NCBI GenBank assembly: GCA_028673005.1
Contig: CM054115.1
Coordinates: 196,858,370-196,922,369, forward strand
Direction of reading: 5' to 3'
DNA: 64,000 bases
Source: Tanypteryx hageni
Lineage: Eukaryota; Arthropoda; Insecta; Odonata; Petaluridae
The notes beneath the pieces were generated by a model. That model worked only from the letters and a program-made list of their open reading frames with translations, had not been told where the DNA came from and did no database searches. Of this stretch, positions 12,268 to 25,518 are shown one piece after another. How positions within the stretch are numbered: position 1 is the first letter of the stretch; each line of letters starts with the position of its first letter. Made by a program: the position numbers and the translations under genes.

Positions 12268-12608
12268 GTGCAACTGTGTCAGTAGTGAAGTGGTAAGAAT
12301 GTTGCCCTGCTACGCGAAGCGGCACCGGACACGAATCCTGCGAAAGAAGGATTTTTTTTTCGAGGAAGCCTGGCCCCCTACTTGTGTGGTTTGAGGAGAC
12401 CACGCAAGTCAGCGCTCAGTCCTTCGGAAGGGACATTAAGCAATTGACCCCCTTGGTGCTCTTCATAAAGAGTTGGCAAATCCAGGCACCGGGCTTCCAT
12501 TCTCCCTTCTATGTGGAAGGCAATGGGAATCCACCACACCATGAATCTCTATTCCTTAGTCATCAAACCAATAGAATGATTTTTAGGAGCTGTCATAAGG
12601 CAGAATAA
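12268..12608 (+). mobile_element. tRNA-derived SINE, longest copy
   Basis: Head GTCAGTAGTGAAGTGGTAAG holds an A-box match (TAGTGAAGTGG) and GGACACGAATCC a B-box-like element. The shared core follows (TTCGGAAGGGACATTAAGC, 12422-12440), then GCTCTTCATAAAGAGTTGGC, a small inverted repeat, and a tail to about 12608. Two other copies in the window, both on the opposite strand, share all of these blocks, which defines the family. Confidence 0.8.
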
Positions 12609-15600
12609 AATACAGTGGGGACCTGTTAATTCGCAATGTGGGAGACCGGTACCTAAATTTTGTGTAAAAAAATTATATATCAAGCTTTTTGATGTAAACA
12701 TTTTCATTTTAAAATATGAAAGAAAGCACGTAGACTATTCCATGACACGTATCAATGATCGATGAATTTGCTCCGAGATTAATGACAATAATTTATTTCT
12801 GTCAATTAATTTATTGGTAACGAACAGTAAAACTTTCTATGAATTCTTTTCTTACGTTTTTCGTTTATAAACTGCTCCTTTTATATGACTCCTTCTAATA
12901 CTGTTCTATGGGAATTTAAAATTTATTTGAATGATTTTTTTGGGATTTTTCCTATTTTGCTCTATTTTATTCTTAAATATTGCATTATAGCGCAGTTTCA
13001 ATTGTAGTATGATTTGTCCACATGCATAATTTGTCCAAATTGATACTTTCTTCTTTAGCGCCATAGATAAGGAATTGTTCTTATATAATTTTTGTTTGCA
13101 GGCATTTTGTTCTCGTTCGAATGGAAAATTTTCTTCTCATTCTTAAATTCACTCAGCGCACTACAAAGTTCAGGAAAGGATTCGAGTCACGCGTAAGTTC
13201 TTCCTTTTTTGAAAGCTTACATATTTGCTTGCAGGTAGGATAGACAGGATTTGCCCTACCACTGGCGCCTTGAGCCATATTCCGCTCTTAATCCCACTTC
13301 CCCGTGTCGTTTGACCCACGTTGAGCTGGGCTCTTCTCTACATCATACGTTTACTGCATCAATATTCCTCTGGCGAAACTGCAAGTTCCGCCACGCACTT
13401 CGTTTTTATTTTTTCCCACAGTTTACTAACCTCGCCTCTTATCCACCTTCGGTGCCGCGCCCTTCTTACCCCCTTACGCCCCAACCCCAACCCCATCCCC
13501 CCAACCCTATCCTTTCACCCCGCCTTCCTCTACCCCGCACACCTCTACCGAATTTCTCTATTCCGATCCCTCTTTCATCCAATGCCTAACTAATGTTTTG
13601 CGAATCTTGCCCATAGGGACACTTTTCGATAAGTGCTCGCCTCCATCATTATAATGAATAAGTGTATTTTCCAGCTAACGTAGCGAAAATTTCCCGTTTC
13701 TCGTACTCGACATATAAGACTTGTTGAACAAATTTAAAAAAATTGTGTTGTTGTAAAAGTTCTTTTTGTCGTGTTTATGTTTTTTTTCTGAATAAATAAT
13801 GTTCACGCGGGATACAATACAAACCATTGAAAGCAATGACAATTTTGTCAAAATAAAAAAACTAGGATTTGGAAATTGAGGCCCTACAATTGGACATATG
13901 TAGGTATGAAAGTATCTATGGTGATGTTCTTAGCTGTTATGGTGTTATAGAAAGAAGGGGAGCAAAAGATTAGCGAGTGTTGAGAGATTGAAAGGCGAAA
14001 TTTAGGATCGTGGAATAGGCTCACAAGGCCCGTTGGACGAAATGGGATTTGATGATAGAAATTAGTTTGGGTGACCTGAGGTCAAGGACGTACCCACGGG
14101 GAGAGTCTGGACCCCCTCGTTGTATAGACATTTGTGGAATCTTCAATATCCACGCTAAAAACTTGCTACGTTGCCTCTTACTACGCTGCCACTTGCTGCG
14201 TTGAGTTTGAGAAATAAAAACGTTATAAAAGTTTACATTATTTGAATAGGACTTTTATTTAATGAACTGCTGGAAATTGGATTTCGGCCTCAGAAGGAAG
14301 GGAAAGCAATTCAGTTCTGCATTGTAAAGCAAATAGAGCACATCGTAGCTGCATTTGTTCCTGAAACCTATTGGCGAGAAAGGGGCTTAGCTGATCGTGA
14401 ACGCGGGATACGAACTTCGCGAAGATTTTGAGTCGCATTTTAATAACTTGTCACAATGTTAAAGAGGAATTATAAAATATGACTGATTATGCAACCATCT
14501 GCGCAATACGACCCTCTAGAAAGGGGTCAAAACTGGCCATCCGCGTAACTGTACGACAACCTTAACCCCAGGTAGTTCCGCGCAACTCGACCCTGCCCCT
14601 TTGGATAGCAGAGAGGAACCTGACAGTTTCTCTTGAGCATTCCGCGCAACTTGTACTCACCCAGTAAACACGTTGGAGCGGAATTGAAAAATAAAAAAAT
14701 ACGGGTGAAATGAACAGAAAAATCAGCACTTAAGCGTACAACGATACAATGCCATGAGTTCAGGACCATTTAGACGACGACTTTAATTCTAAAGGATACG
14801 CACTTGACTGTATTTCGAGAGTTACTTCGCTTTTCCTTGTCATCGATAGTATTTCACTTAAGAAAACGCAAAATTTTCACATTCAAAACAAATGTGTGGA
14901 CATTTTACGTGTTAGAACTGGAAAGAATCTGTATGTCTTTGACAATAATGCAAAAGCCAAAAACGTTATTTATTGACAATAAGAAAACGATCATGAAATT
15001 ATATGAAAGGAAAGAGCATTTCAATGAAAACTATATATCAAAGCAAAATATTCATCCCTAACTTAATAAACAAAAAAGATAAACTAACATAACATAAGTT
15101 ATAAATTCCATAAAACAGAAAAAATATCGTTAGAAAAGATAAGGGAGGCCGAGAGCGTTTTGCGACACCAAAGATATGTCACTTATAGTAAATCATAAAT
15201 AAAACGTTCTCCAATTTCTCAAAAATCTAATATGACGAGTAACTTCAACTTGAGGTGGCTTCTTATAAGATTAACAAAATAAGGTTAAAATTATCCCTTT
15301 CATTTACTTGATACTGCAAAAATGTACTCCTTTGTTGTTAGACTATTTCTTAGCTTTGTTTCTCACACATTTATATTCTAAATTCGATTAATATACTACT
15401 CTGAAACTTCATCGAATTTGTTATTTGATTTCTGAATTTATTTCCAAATACAGGATTAAGGAGAACGATTGGAACCTCGTGCCTTTGCTGTAATACATAT
15501 TTTGTTCCACTGAAGTGCAAACCATGAAAAACTACAAGTAATTAACCCCTCAAGCCCGGAGGACGTTCGTTTAAATCCCACCCCAGATACCGAAGAAGAT

Positions 15601-16605
15601 TTTTTGGCGATGAAGGTGCGATAATTGCGAAGAATATAAAAACTTTCACCTTTTTGTTGAGTTTTTATAAAATTTTAAGAGGATTTACGTAAAACCAGAT
15701 GTTTTAAAACCTCAAATTTTACGTTAGCTTGAAATAATTACAGACACTTTGCCGGGGAGAAGCGATTTGCACACCGATCCGATATATATTCTGCGCGTGC
15801 CCGCGCTTTCATATATTAATCAATATCGAGAAAATTATGGAAGTTATTGGCATGCAACCTTCTTTAAAGACAAACTTAAACTATTCTAAACATCATACTT
15901 GCTACATGTACCCCTCTAAACGAATTGTTGAAAATATTTCCCGCAGGTCAACTTTTTCATCTTTCGACAAAACATTTCAGATAAAGCTGCGATTGTTATT
16001 TTTTAAAAGGCATTCATAACTTTTATTTATTATTGAATTACTTTGTCGTCATTCGAAATCATCACAGTTATCATAAAAAAATGTACTTTTTTATTAAAAA
16101 AAAGCCGAGATATGACGTTGTATGTATATTTGGGAAGTAATCGCGTGGCTATAAAAAATATTCACAAAATTTCAAATCTTTATTAAAAATAAAAAAAATA
16201 ATAAAAAAATTATGAATAAAATATAATATTTAAGTGCAAAACGGTATATTTTAAAATACACCAAGGTTTTTAAGAACGAATAATTCTCAGCGCGGCAAAA
16301 AATTAATAAAGCTAGCAATGACGCTCAGCGTACTAACACGTCGGACGGCGGCATGTGAAGTTATCGCTGGACGTAATGGCACGTTGGACAGAGTTGATTG
16401 GTTAACTACTGAGTTTTCCTAGTCAGCTGTGTTTAATTACTCGTAAAAATATTAAATACAATGTTATGATTGCATGATTTCTGTAGTATATTTACTATAA
16501 GTCTACCTCATCTTAAACATGATGGATTAGTATACTCCATAAATGAAATACACAGAGATTTCAAAAGCGTTCACAATGGGAAATCAGAATGAAACGATTG
16601 GACGA
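12609..16605. other. Unassigned AT-rich DNA with a pyrimidine tract
   Basis: No gene recognised. 13430-13590 is C/T rich and yields artificial proline-rich ORFs. 14500-14670 has three loose repeats of CCGCGCAACT-type sequence. 14080-14120 (CAAGGACGTACCCACGG) could be a lone hAT-like end. 15565-15600 has a weak B-box-like stretch, not enough to call a SINE. Confidence 0.35.
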
Positions 16606-17222
16606 TTCTCGAATTCTTATCTCCAAAACTATAAGTCGTAATTATATGGTCTCTGGAACTATCATGTAGTAAACGTTGTTCTCTATCCAAATAAACGTTT
16701 TAATCTATATCTCACACATCATATAAGAGCACGGGGAAAATATATATGGATTTTTAGTTGTTGTTTGCTGAGAGAGCCGTCTTCGCGATCGATGTAAACA
16801 AAATATGCGATGTTTTGCTCGGGGTTTTCTCGAATTTTTATCTCCGAAGCCATAACTCGTAATTATGTGGCCTCGGGGATTATCTTATAGTAAATCTTGT
16901 CCTCTATAACGAATACATTTTCTAAATTATACCACACAGATCACATAAAAGTGTGGGATAGAAAGAAATGGATTATAATTATTGTTTGACGAGAGAGAAC
17001 CACCTTAGAGATCTATGTAAACAAAATATGCGATGTTTTGCTCGGGATTTTCTCAAATTTTTATCTCTGAAACCATAAGTCGTAATTAAGTGGCCTCGCG
17101 GACTTTCTTTTAGTAAATGTTGTTCTCTATCAGAATGAAATTTTTAATCTATACTTTGGAGATCATATAAGAACTAGGGAGAGAAAAGTTTGGTATTTCA
17201 TTGTTGCTTGACGGATGCCATT
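16606..17222. repeat. Tandem repeat, about 222-bp unit, 2.8 copies
   Basis: Three consecutive units start with TTCTCGAATT-type sequence at 16606, 16827 and 17050 (spacing 221 and 223). Each carries CATAAGTCGTAATTA-type and CTCTATC-type blocks; the first two end with GTAAACAAAATATGCGATG. The third is shorter. The units differ by about 15-20 percent by eye. No ORF. Could be a minisatellite or part of a larger satellite array. Confidence 0.85.
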
Positions 17223-20200
17223 TAACGAGATACGAGTATAAGTTCATTAACCTTTAAATACTACTATGTCATATAATCACATTAACACTACTACGGGGTG
17301 AAAATTCACCTTAGTGCGCCTAGTCTGATTTTTATTATTTATATGATATTAATTATTATTTTTTGAAATAAAATGGAATATCATTAAAATTACCTTTCTA
17401 TTAATTCAAATACTATAGAAAAACTCGCTAAAATTCAACGAAACACATATTTGGACCTTTATAGTACAAAAGACTAAGTTAAGTGTTTTATACCAAAATA
17501 GAATTTTAAGTTACAATTACAAACTGTGCTTCAATGATGGCCACATATAAAATTGAAGCAGATGGAACATCTGATGCTGAATTTTTTATCAGCATTTCGT
17601 GGACAAAGCTTACATCTCCGTTGTTTGGCGGTTGGTGAATGGTCTACATTTATAGTAAAGACCGAAGAAACCGACCTTTCATTTAGTAGAAAAGTATTAC
17701 CCACCCATTCCTAATAACTACGATATATTAATTAATTTTTGCGACCTGATGATTCCCTCTTGCCTACGCGCAATGGGTGTCTAAGAGGTAGTGCAATGAT
17801 TAGCTGATCAGTTTCAAATTTTTAGGTAGAAAGGTAACTTCCTCACTCTTTGAATTTATGGATACACGATATATTACTCCAAACATAATTTTGTTTTCAT
17901 AATGAAATATTATACGGTTCACATGCGTAAATTAAAATTAGACCTTTGATGAAAAATATTACGTTAACACTACAATGGGAGAAAATTTATTCCGCGGATC
18001 GCATTTTGGATATTTGTTGAAGATAAATTTTACAAACAACAATTTAGAAAGGTAGAAATTGGCCTAAAATGAGAATACCTAAAACCAGAACTCTGCCATC
18101 CAGCAGTCAAATTTTGAAAATTCATCCATAGTAGTATATTAGGGTTCAAGTAATTATGAGAAGTGGAAGTAATAATTGACGGATTCAGTTGAAAATCACA
18201 ATTTGGCGATAAATTTTAATAACGATCACTCAAACATAATTAAATTAAAATCCGTCCAGTGGTTTAGGAGATGAAAGTTACGACGGACGGACGGACGGAC
18301 CAGACGTGCCTATAAGACGTTCCGCTATTCCCGCTTCGCCTAAAAACTAGAACCTTGAAAATAAGTTTTCTGCGAGTTTCATACTGGCTCCCCGAGCACC
18401 GCATCGGAGAAATAATATTTATGCTATGTGTGCTCAATGTTTCGCAAATATTGAGCACTTGCCAACAAATTTATCCATGTAATTTTTTTAATAATTAATT
18501 TATCCCAGGCATCTTATCTTTACTGAAACAAATGTTCGATATTTTTGTAATCATAACAACTTCATTGTAACATTACGACATCTTATTATTCGTCGAATTA
18601 GAAGTGAATAATTGGTGGAAGCATGCTTGCTTTCTGGTGTTTCATGAAAATTAAAAATATCTCGAAATTGATTAAACTTTGCTTAATTGCGTAACATAAA
18701 CTTTTAACGATTTGGTTTTAAAAATATTTACCTCAATATATTCAAGACATTTGTAACAAGGATTTAGGGATATTTAAGGAAAGAGATTATTTAAAATCGA
18801 ACGGAGAGGCAAGAGATAGGAAGTAATAATAATAAAAAAGCTTCCGGCCTCTGCTATCGGAAGCTCGTTTTCTCCTTTCATTCACGACAGACACACCAAT
18901 ATTTTGACCTAAAGAGTCCCTTTTTCGACACTCGGAAACGTTTCAGGGAAAAGTTTCCATTGTGTATGCGACTTCATTACGGAGAGGCAATTTATTTATG
19001 AGACCTCTTGATGCATACGGAATCAGGAAAGTTTCGTCAGCTGCATACGTAATTGAAATCAAAAACCTCTTGCAAAGAGGGAGAGCCGGAATATTATCCG
19101 AGCGAGGGAAGATGTTCATGGAAATGCGGCAAAATTCATATTGTGGTGAAGAGATTTTCCTATCGACGAGGATAATTACACGTGGTTTTTTCCTATACAA
19201 TTACTTAATGTTAAAATAAAAATAAATTTGAATATGACCATGGAATACGCAGTCATAATTAACTCTAGACGGTAGATGTCACAAAATCACGTATGAAAAG
19301 TTATATCCACTCACTTCAGTAATGACTAACTATTTGAGTAAGTTATCTCATCGCTTAAATTTATTTTATGATAATAACATTTTACAAAACATCAGTCACT
19401 CATTTTGTTGTTAAGAATTCGTTAAATAGTATGAATTTTGTCCAGTAATGGTTTTTCAAAGGTTATCGTCATTAAAGAAGGCAGTGCCTTCCTTCTAAAA
19501 TCCTTCTAAAAATAACATAGGAAAACGTCGAACACGTGAAAATGGCAATTACAGTTGATGTTTAATTATCTATTGGTTCTCAGTTTCATTAATTAAATGG
19601 TGGGAACTCACGCAAAGAGACTATTTTATTAGAATAGTCTGCCACGTCAAGCGCATTTAAGTTATTTGCGTTACATGATGCAACGATTGTTCTAATCGGA
19701 CTGTTATTCATACACCTGGATCATCAGTATATATATGAGATGTATTTATCACGATTTTAAAAAGAGATTGAAATGTATATTTTCGAAAGCTTTTCAATGT
19801 ACAGCATATTTAGTTTTGGTGATCCGAAAATTCCAACTAGTGCTTTCTTAAGTGAAGTAAAACAATTTAACTATGGTTTCTGAAAAAGCACATCAGACCA
19901 TAATATCTAGCCGAATAGCATTTTATGTATTTAAAATTTGCTTATTCTAATTCAATCTATCAAGTTATTCGCTTGTATAATATCGAAATAATGACTCATT
20001 ACCTCCTTCTTCCCCTCTCCGAGTGCCGCTATTCCACTACCTCTATCTTCCTTCTTTCTCTATTTTTCTCCATCTTTCTTTCTCTCTCTCTCTCTAACTT
20101 CTCGCACAATCACCTTTCTTCTTTACCATCATTTTTCCCTCCTCCGTTCCAATTTCCCATTCGTCCCGAATGCACCTCAAACACGACCATCCTCTCCATT

Positions 20201-21664
20201 GCGACCTCTTTCCTTCATTCCGATTCCCATGCTCTGAGGGCGCCCTTTTCGTCTTAACATCTGCAGACGTCCTTCATTTTATATCGCAACTTCCGTCATT
20301 TGTCCGCATCCTTATATACCAGAAACTACTTTATCATTTAAAATATGATTTCATTCCTTCTCTCGTTCACGTCTCTAATTCGTGCCTTGACACGCAAATG
20401 TAAATGCAACCTACACCACTACATCCTTGTGGTGCTATCATACCGTAAAGTGCTATAGCGCATCTTTATTGATTCCCTTCCTTTTAAGAAATGAACGGAA
20501 ATTTAAGTGCCATTAACTTCAGTTTCGTTACAAGTTTAGCCGAAAAATTTCGTTCTATCCTAAATGGATTTTTTATACATACATTTGAAAGAATCCTTTC
20601 GGAATACAATGAGGTTTACATTCCAAATATTCTCGAGGCAACACTCGATATTTGAAGAACTTTATGCTTGAAATAATAAAAACAATGATATTATGGCAAC
20701 ATTTTTTTGTTACGCGAACAAAATTACCGCCGAGAGTTTTTCTCTCTAAGCAGTTTAAGGCAAATGATATTAGAATTATCACAATAATGACAGTAGGTCA
20801 GCAGCTTATTTGTTGTTCCGTAAATAATATGAAAAAATATAAAGGATAATTTTATTTTGCAAAGTAATTAAAGACATGAAATAGAAATTATCTACGTTTA
20901 GATTTAAATAATTTTTATATAAATTTAACTTTTAAGTGGTTAAATAATTAAATTTTAATAATAGTAATTATAATATCTACTACGTAGTAATAAAACACAT
21001 CCTTGCGTGCATATATATCAAATATTGGGCGAGAGGGAGACTGATAGCGCCCGAGTGTGGACAGGTGGCGAACTTCTAAGCGATGTACTAAAGTTGTGCA
21101 AGGAGCAACAGTGCAACTGCCCTTGTAGAATGGAAGTTTTTAAAACATAAAACACAAACTTTTCTTGTGCAAAACAAAGATATGGTCCGATTCGACGCGT
21201 ACATATTTGAAAATCGTTGGTAGAAACAAATTTAAGCTGCACCCGATGATTATTGAGTTTTCTTAGAGTTGCCTTTATATTAATTATGCATTAGTGTTTA
21301 TATTATTGTTGTATGAGTATTTTTATTTTTTCTATATCCAAATATTCATATATTTAATTATATTTTTATTGTAGCACATGTAATTGCGTTTTTCCTGTTT
21401 GGGCTCAGTAAATTATTACTGCTATTCAAAAGTCCCAACAGTACAGATCTAGATACCCGCAACCCGGGAGCCGCACCCCAAAATACAACATGCGATATCA
21501 TCAGCACTTCACTTATGTATAGCACCTCCCCATTTCCAGCCAATTTATATTTCAACCGACGTCCATACTTTTCACCTTCAGAGCAACATAACCGCTTAGC
21601 AACCAATGCTACAGGCAGTAACCGCAAACCAATCTACTCTCAAACGCAATCGTAAATTGACGCT
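17223..21664. other. Unassigned AT-rich DNA with repeat debris
   Basis: No gene recognised. 18282-18345 holds a GGAC-rich run and a repeat shared with 39705-39760. 18840-19200 is less AT-rich and has two overlapping 85-codon ORFs on opposite strands that match nothing I know. 19995-20240 is a pyrimidine-rich tract. Confidence 0.35.
18297..18345. repeat. Dispersed repeat end, copy 1
   Basis: GGACCAGACGTGCCTATAAG followed by TTCCGCTATTCCCGCTTCGC closely matches 39707-39752. The stretch before it (TCCGTCCAGTGGTTTAGGAG and a (GGAC)n run) is of a kind often found near TE ends. The family is unknown. Confidence 0.5.
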
Positions 21665-21869
21665 TGTGACGGGCTAGGGTTTCTCGGAGAGGAAAGGGCA
21701 CAAATGAAAGTTACGCGTAAAAACACAAACACCTTTAATCGCCTGGGGCGCACACTACACTACGTAAGCTTCCACACGAGAAGAGAGAACTGACGCGCAC
21801 CCTGTTGGCTGCGCGCAATAACAAAATAAAATGAAGAGCAAAGTCCGCTATCGGTCTGGTCTCGTTACA
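21665..21869 (+). mobile_element. Solo LTR, 205 bp
   Basis: Starts TGTGACGGG and ends CTCGTTACA, giving imperfect terminal inverted repeats TGTRACGRG in the TG...CA form of LTRs. The flanks CGCT (21661-21664 and 21870-21873) form a perfect 4-bp target duplication. An AATAAA lies about 45 bp before the right end, which suggests plus orientation. No internal retrotransposon sequence lies beside it, so it is a solo LTR left by recombination. The 4-bp duplication fits Gypsy-type elements. Confidence 0.65.
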
Positions 21870-22384
21870 CGCTGAAATTTAACCCAAGCAACCCCTAGCC
21901 ACTTTCCCCAATTGCATCTCCACCACCACCACAAACCATAACTTCCGTAAAGAACTAAAACCACGTGTGATGCCGGACGAAAACAGAAAAAAAGCTGCTG
22001 ATTCATCCTCCAAATAAACTTTGGCTCCGCCTAGCACAGAAGGATATAAACCGCACCACAAAGCATCCTCCCACCGTCAACATTGCGGCGCCAAGCACCA
22101 CCATTGACCCGGGAAACGAAGAGCAAACCAATATCTCAGACCGAAATTTGTCCTTCCTCTCACCAGCATATTTGACGAAAACAAGTACATGGATTTAGTG
22201 GTCTTAGATGATAACTAACGCATTTATACTGAAAATAATGATTTTTAAGTAATTAGAAATAGCAAGAAGCGCAGGCTAATTTCCCAACCACTGTCAATCT
22301 TTGCAACAATATCGATTCGAAATCAACTCAACATTTTAACCAATAGTCGTCATCATCATCGTTAGTGCTCCGTCTTATGACATG
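21870..22384. other. Unassigned sequence
   Basis: Moderately GC-rich up to 22130, then AT-rich. No recognised ORF or repeat. Confidence 0.35.
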
Positions 22385-22742
22385 AGAGATCCTACCAATC
22401 GTCATATTGGTTGATGACAAGTGAATATAAATGTGGTGGTTTCCCATTGCCTTCCACACCGGACACACACACATAGAGGGAAGGATGGAAACCCGGTGCC
22501 GGCATTAGCCAACTCTTTACGAAGAGTACCAAGGTGGCCAACTGCTTAACGTCCCTTCCGAAGGACGGAGTGCTGATTTGTGCGTTCTTATCATTTTCCT
22601 TTCCTCGTTTCCTCATTCTCTTAAACAGGTAGGAGGCCGGGCGATCTCAGAAAAATCCCAATTTCCCAGGATTCGTGCCTACTGCCCCTTCTAGCAGCAG
22701 GCTATTAGCAGCCGGCGTCCTAAATACTGCAACAACGTTTAA
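22385..22742 (-). mobile_element. tRNA-derived SINE, third copy
   Basis: Minus strand: a head region with GGCACGAATCCTGGGA (B-box-like), then CGCCCGGCCTCCTACCTG, the core TTCGGAAGGGACGTTAAGC (22546-22564), CTCTTCGTAAAGAGTTGGC and a tail that ends near 22385. Same block order as 12268-12608. Confidence 0.78.
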
Positions 22743-23085
22743 CAACAATGACCAAAATTAAACTATGAGAACCATCTGGCAATAAACCACCAGAAATAAG
22801 AATTCCCACGATACAATTAGCCTCGTTCTCAATTTGAGTAAAACCTTTGAGAAAATCAGTGAAAAAATTAAGTGATAACCCATAATTACTTACAAAGGCA
22901 GTCATAACATCCTGAACAAAGACAAAACCATTTCAGATTGTAAAATCACATTATCGGTCTTCATAGACAATGTAGAGCCCTTCACCTACCAGCCACCCTC
23001 ACATAGTAAACCTCAGTACGTAGCAATTGAAATGGCGATAACCATCTAAAGCCACTTATTTAATCAAACTTAGAAGGCCATAGAG
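22743..23085 (-). pseudogene. Unrecognised, possibly TE-derived coding remnant, left part
   Basis: The minus strand carries an ORF from 22905 with FVSNYGLSLNFFTDF and NEANCIVGILI that looks protein-like but matches no family I can name. It may continue into 23430-23600, the two parts being split by the hAT MITE at 23086-23424. Confidence 0.25.
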
Positions 23086-23424
23086 CAGGGGTGGGCAAAC
23101 TGCGGCCCTCGGGTTACATGCGGCCCGCGAGGGCATTTTATGTGGCCCGCGATGCCATTATGAAAGCAAACCGTAATATAAAATAGAGATAATTTCAAAT
23201 TTGTATTTTAAATTAATGCCGGAAAACCTTTTCCAGTGATGTTATGGGGATAACATATTATTTATTATTGATTTTCACTGACAGGATCCCTCGCATTACC
23301 TCACATTACTTACGCTGTGAACCCTAACGTGGCTCGCCGAAGCATTGTCAACTGTTTATGCGGCCCACCTAAGAAGCTGCAACTGTTAATGCGGCCCCCC
23401 ACGTAAAATGTTTGCCCACCCCTG
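23086..23424. mobile_element. hAT MITE with perfect 8-bp target duplication
   Basis: Inverted ends CAGGGGTGGGCAAACTGCGG on the left and, reversed on the right, CAGGGGTGGGCAAACATTTT. Flanked on both sides by CCATAGAG (23078-23085 and 23425-23432). Both ends carry further GCGGCCC-type repeats inside. 339 bp, no ORF. The 8-bp duplication and CAGGGG start are diagnostic of the hAT superfamily; a transposase from elsewhere is required. Confidence 0.95.
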
Positions 23425-23432
23425 CCATAGAG

Positions 23433-25510
23433 CGTATCTTTTACATAACACAAATAGCAACAACCTGCCCTCGCCCGAACGAATGCACTGCAAGCACAAC
23501 CACAGTATCAAAATCATCCTAAATATTGTCAAACACGGTAAGGCATTGGAAATCATAGAATTCATTGGCACCGTCTAGGTGAAAATCAGTCAATAAACGT
23601 AACCAAAAGGGCTTGCGCTGCCTAAGAGTAGGGAGCAAATTATTGCCGTTTAAAGCCTAATTGCGTTAAATGCGAACTTTCCCAGAATTGGCCACGATAC
23701 TCCGGCGAATGATTCAATAGCCGAACATATCACTTGACAAATTATATAGGTTGTGTAGCTTTATTGTAATTGAAAACAGCAATGTAGAGTATCACCTCCT
23801 ACTGAGAGAAAATACGGACGCCAAGGAAATATTTTGTACAATACATGAAAATCTTAGAAATATGGATTCGGAGATGATTACTGAAAATATAACGGACAAA
23901 GAGAGTAAAAAACTAAGTAGTAGGACGAGTAGAAGGAGTAAGATCGGAAATAAAAATGATAAGATAGAGGAAGGCAATGTGGATCGGTACTTTCCCGAGA
24001 AAATATTCAATTTTTAAAGATTTGATCGAAAGAAACCGGGAGGAAAAAGAGGTAGGATAAGGTTTCACCGAATGGGCTACTTGAAAATAAAAGAAAGAAA
24101 GAACTGAAGAAGGTTTCAGAAAATGGAATGATGTAAAGAACTCAGTTTAACCTTTAGTCACTAACCTGTTTGCGGAAAATAATGACAATGGTCAATGCGA
24201 AGTCCAATGAAAATAATAAGATTTTGAACAAATACCCTGCTGGCCACCGCAGTTATTGTGTGCCAGAGAGTATATTACCGACCTATTCTATTTTTTCGCC
24301 ATCAGAAAAATAAAACGCAAATTGGAGGGTACTTAAAATTTAATTTTTAGAGTGTTTCTATGTTTTTGCCACATATTCAACTTTTATTTCTACTAAAAAA
24401 ATTATCCAGCACACATTCTTAAATTTATTAACCTCTAGACCTATTGGATACTACTGCATGAGCAATGGATTAACCGATCCAAATAGTCCCGCTAAAATTG
24501 ATTCAAATAGCCACACTTGTGTCGACTTCAGGTAAAAAGAACTAGTCCTGTAGTTATGAATATAATGCACTATTTGTACCATAGAACAGCGCAGAAGGTA
24601 GTAACGTTGTGTGATGTAAATAAAGAACAAAGCGAGAATAACTTTAACGCTAGACCTTAAATTCTAAGGCAGTAATGCTACATACAGTTAAAATCAGAGC
24701 TAGTAACCACTTATCTCGATCCCTTTAATTGCGTTTTGATAGCATGAACAGATGGAGAACTAAATAAATTCACTTCAAGAGTATAAACAACCGTATTCTA
24801 CAATCGTTCACTAGCAAATGACTGACGGAATGCGCAAGACCTTATGAGCAGTAGGTCAAATTCTTGTTTTGATCCAAATAGCCCCACCCTACCCAACCTA
24901 TAATGAATTTGTTCGAAATATACACTAAATAAATTCCGTAAGAAAGTAGGTCATAAAATATTTTTTCTGTATTGAGTCTGCTAAAAGGGGAGGATCGTCT
25001 AAGAATCAGGGTCGTCTTGGGTTCGGGTAAATACGATATATTAAGAAGGCCTCGACGAGACTGATCAAATGTCTTATAATGATATCCGTTACTCTTTCAG
25101 TTAAAGCTATTTTTTTGCTCAATTAATTCACAAAGCGATTGTAAATTTGCAATTTTACCAACTCCCACACTTTTTCTCAGCACTATTTTCTGATAATCTG
25201 CATTTATCCTGTTTCATTTGCTATAAATATATTTTTGTCAAATCTTTGGAGTTGAAGATTTAGCTCATTCAAGTAATGGAAGATGTCCGCCATCTAACCC
25301 TCTCTATCAAACCAAACAACCAAATCAGATTTAATTTCTGTTAAATGTCTGCCTTCATTTCTCATTTCAAATAGGGGTGCTTATTATCTTCCCCGTGACA
25401 AACATCGTACTTCAGAGTGGAATAACAATTGGGTATGCATTGCTTCCATCCCCTCACACATTATTTTAAAAAGACAAGAGTACCTAATAGTTGCATTAGT
25501 ATTTCTAGGA
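23433..25510. other. Unassigned sequence
   Basis: 23433-23600 may continue the minus-strand remnant left of the hAT MITE. 23751-24017 has an 88-codon charged plus-strand ORF, unrecognised. 24450-25100 contains several copies of GATCCAAATAG-type stretches. Nothing firm. Confidence 0.3.
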
Positions 25511-25518
25511 AATATTAG

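Noticed and set aside
13251..13593. 112-codon proline-rich ORF
   Set aside because: It lies in a C/T-rich tract, an overlapping frame is equally open, and no motif is present.
15565..15600. tRNA-like B-box (GTTCGTTTAAATCCC)
   Set aside because: No A-box at the right distance and no pairing arms.
16606..17222. Considered as a CRISPR array
   Set aside because: The 222-bp units repeat end to end with no short identical repeats and unique spacers, and the DNA is eukaryotic.
18943..19219. Two complementary 85-codon ORFs
   Set aside because: Both strands are open over the same stretch, a common chance effect; no family recognised and no splice signals that stand out.
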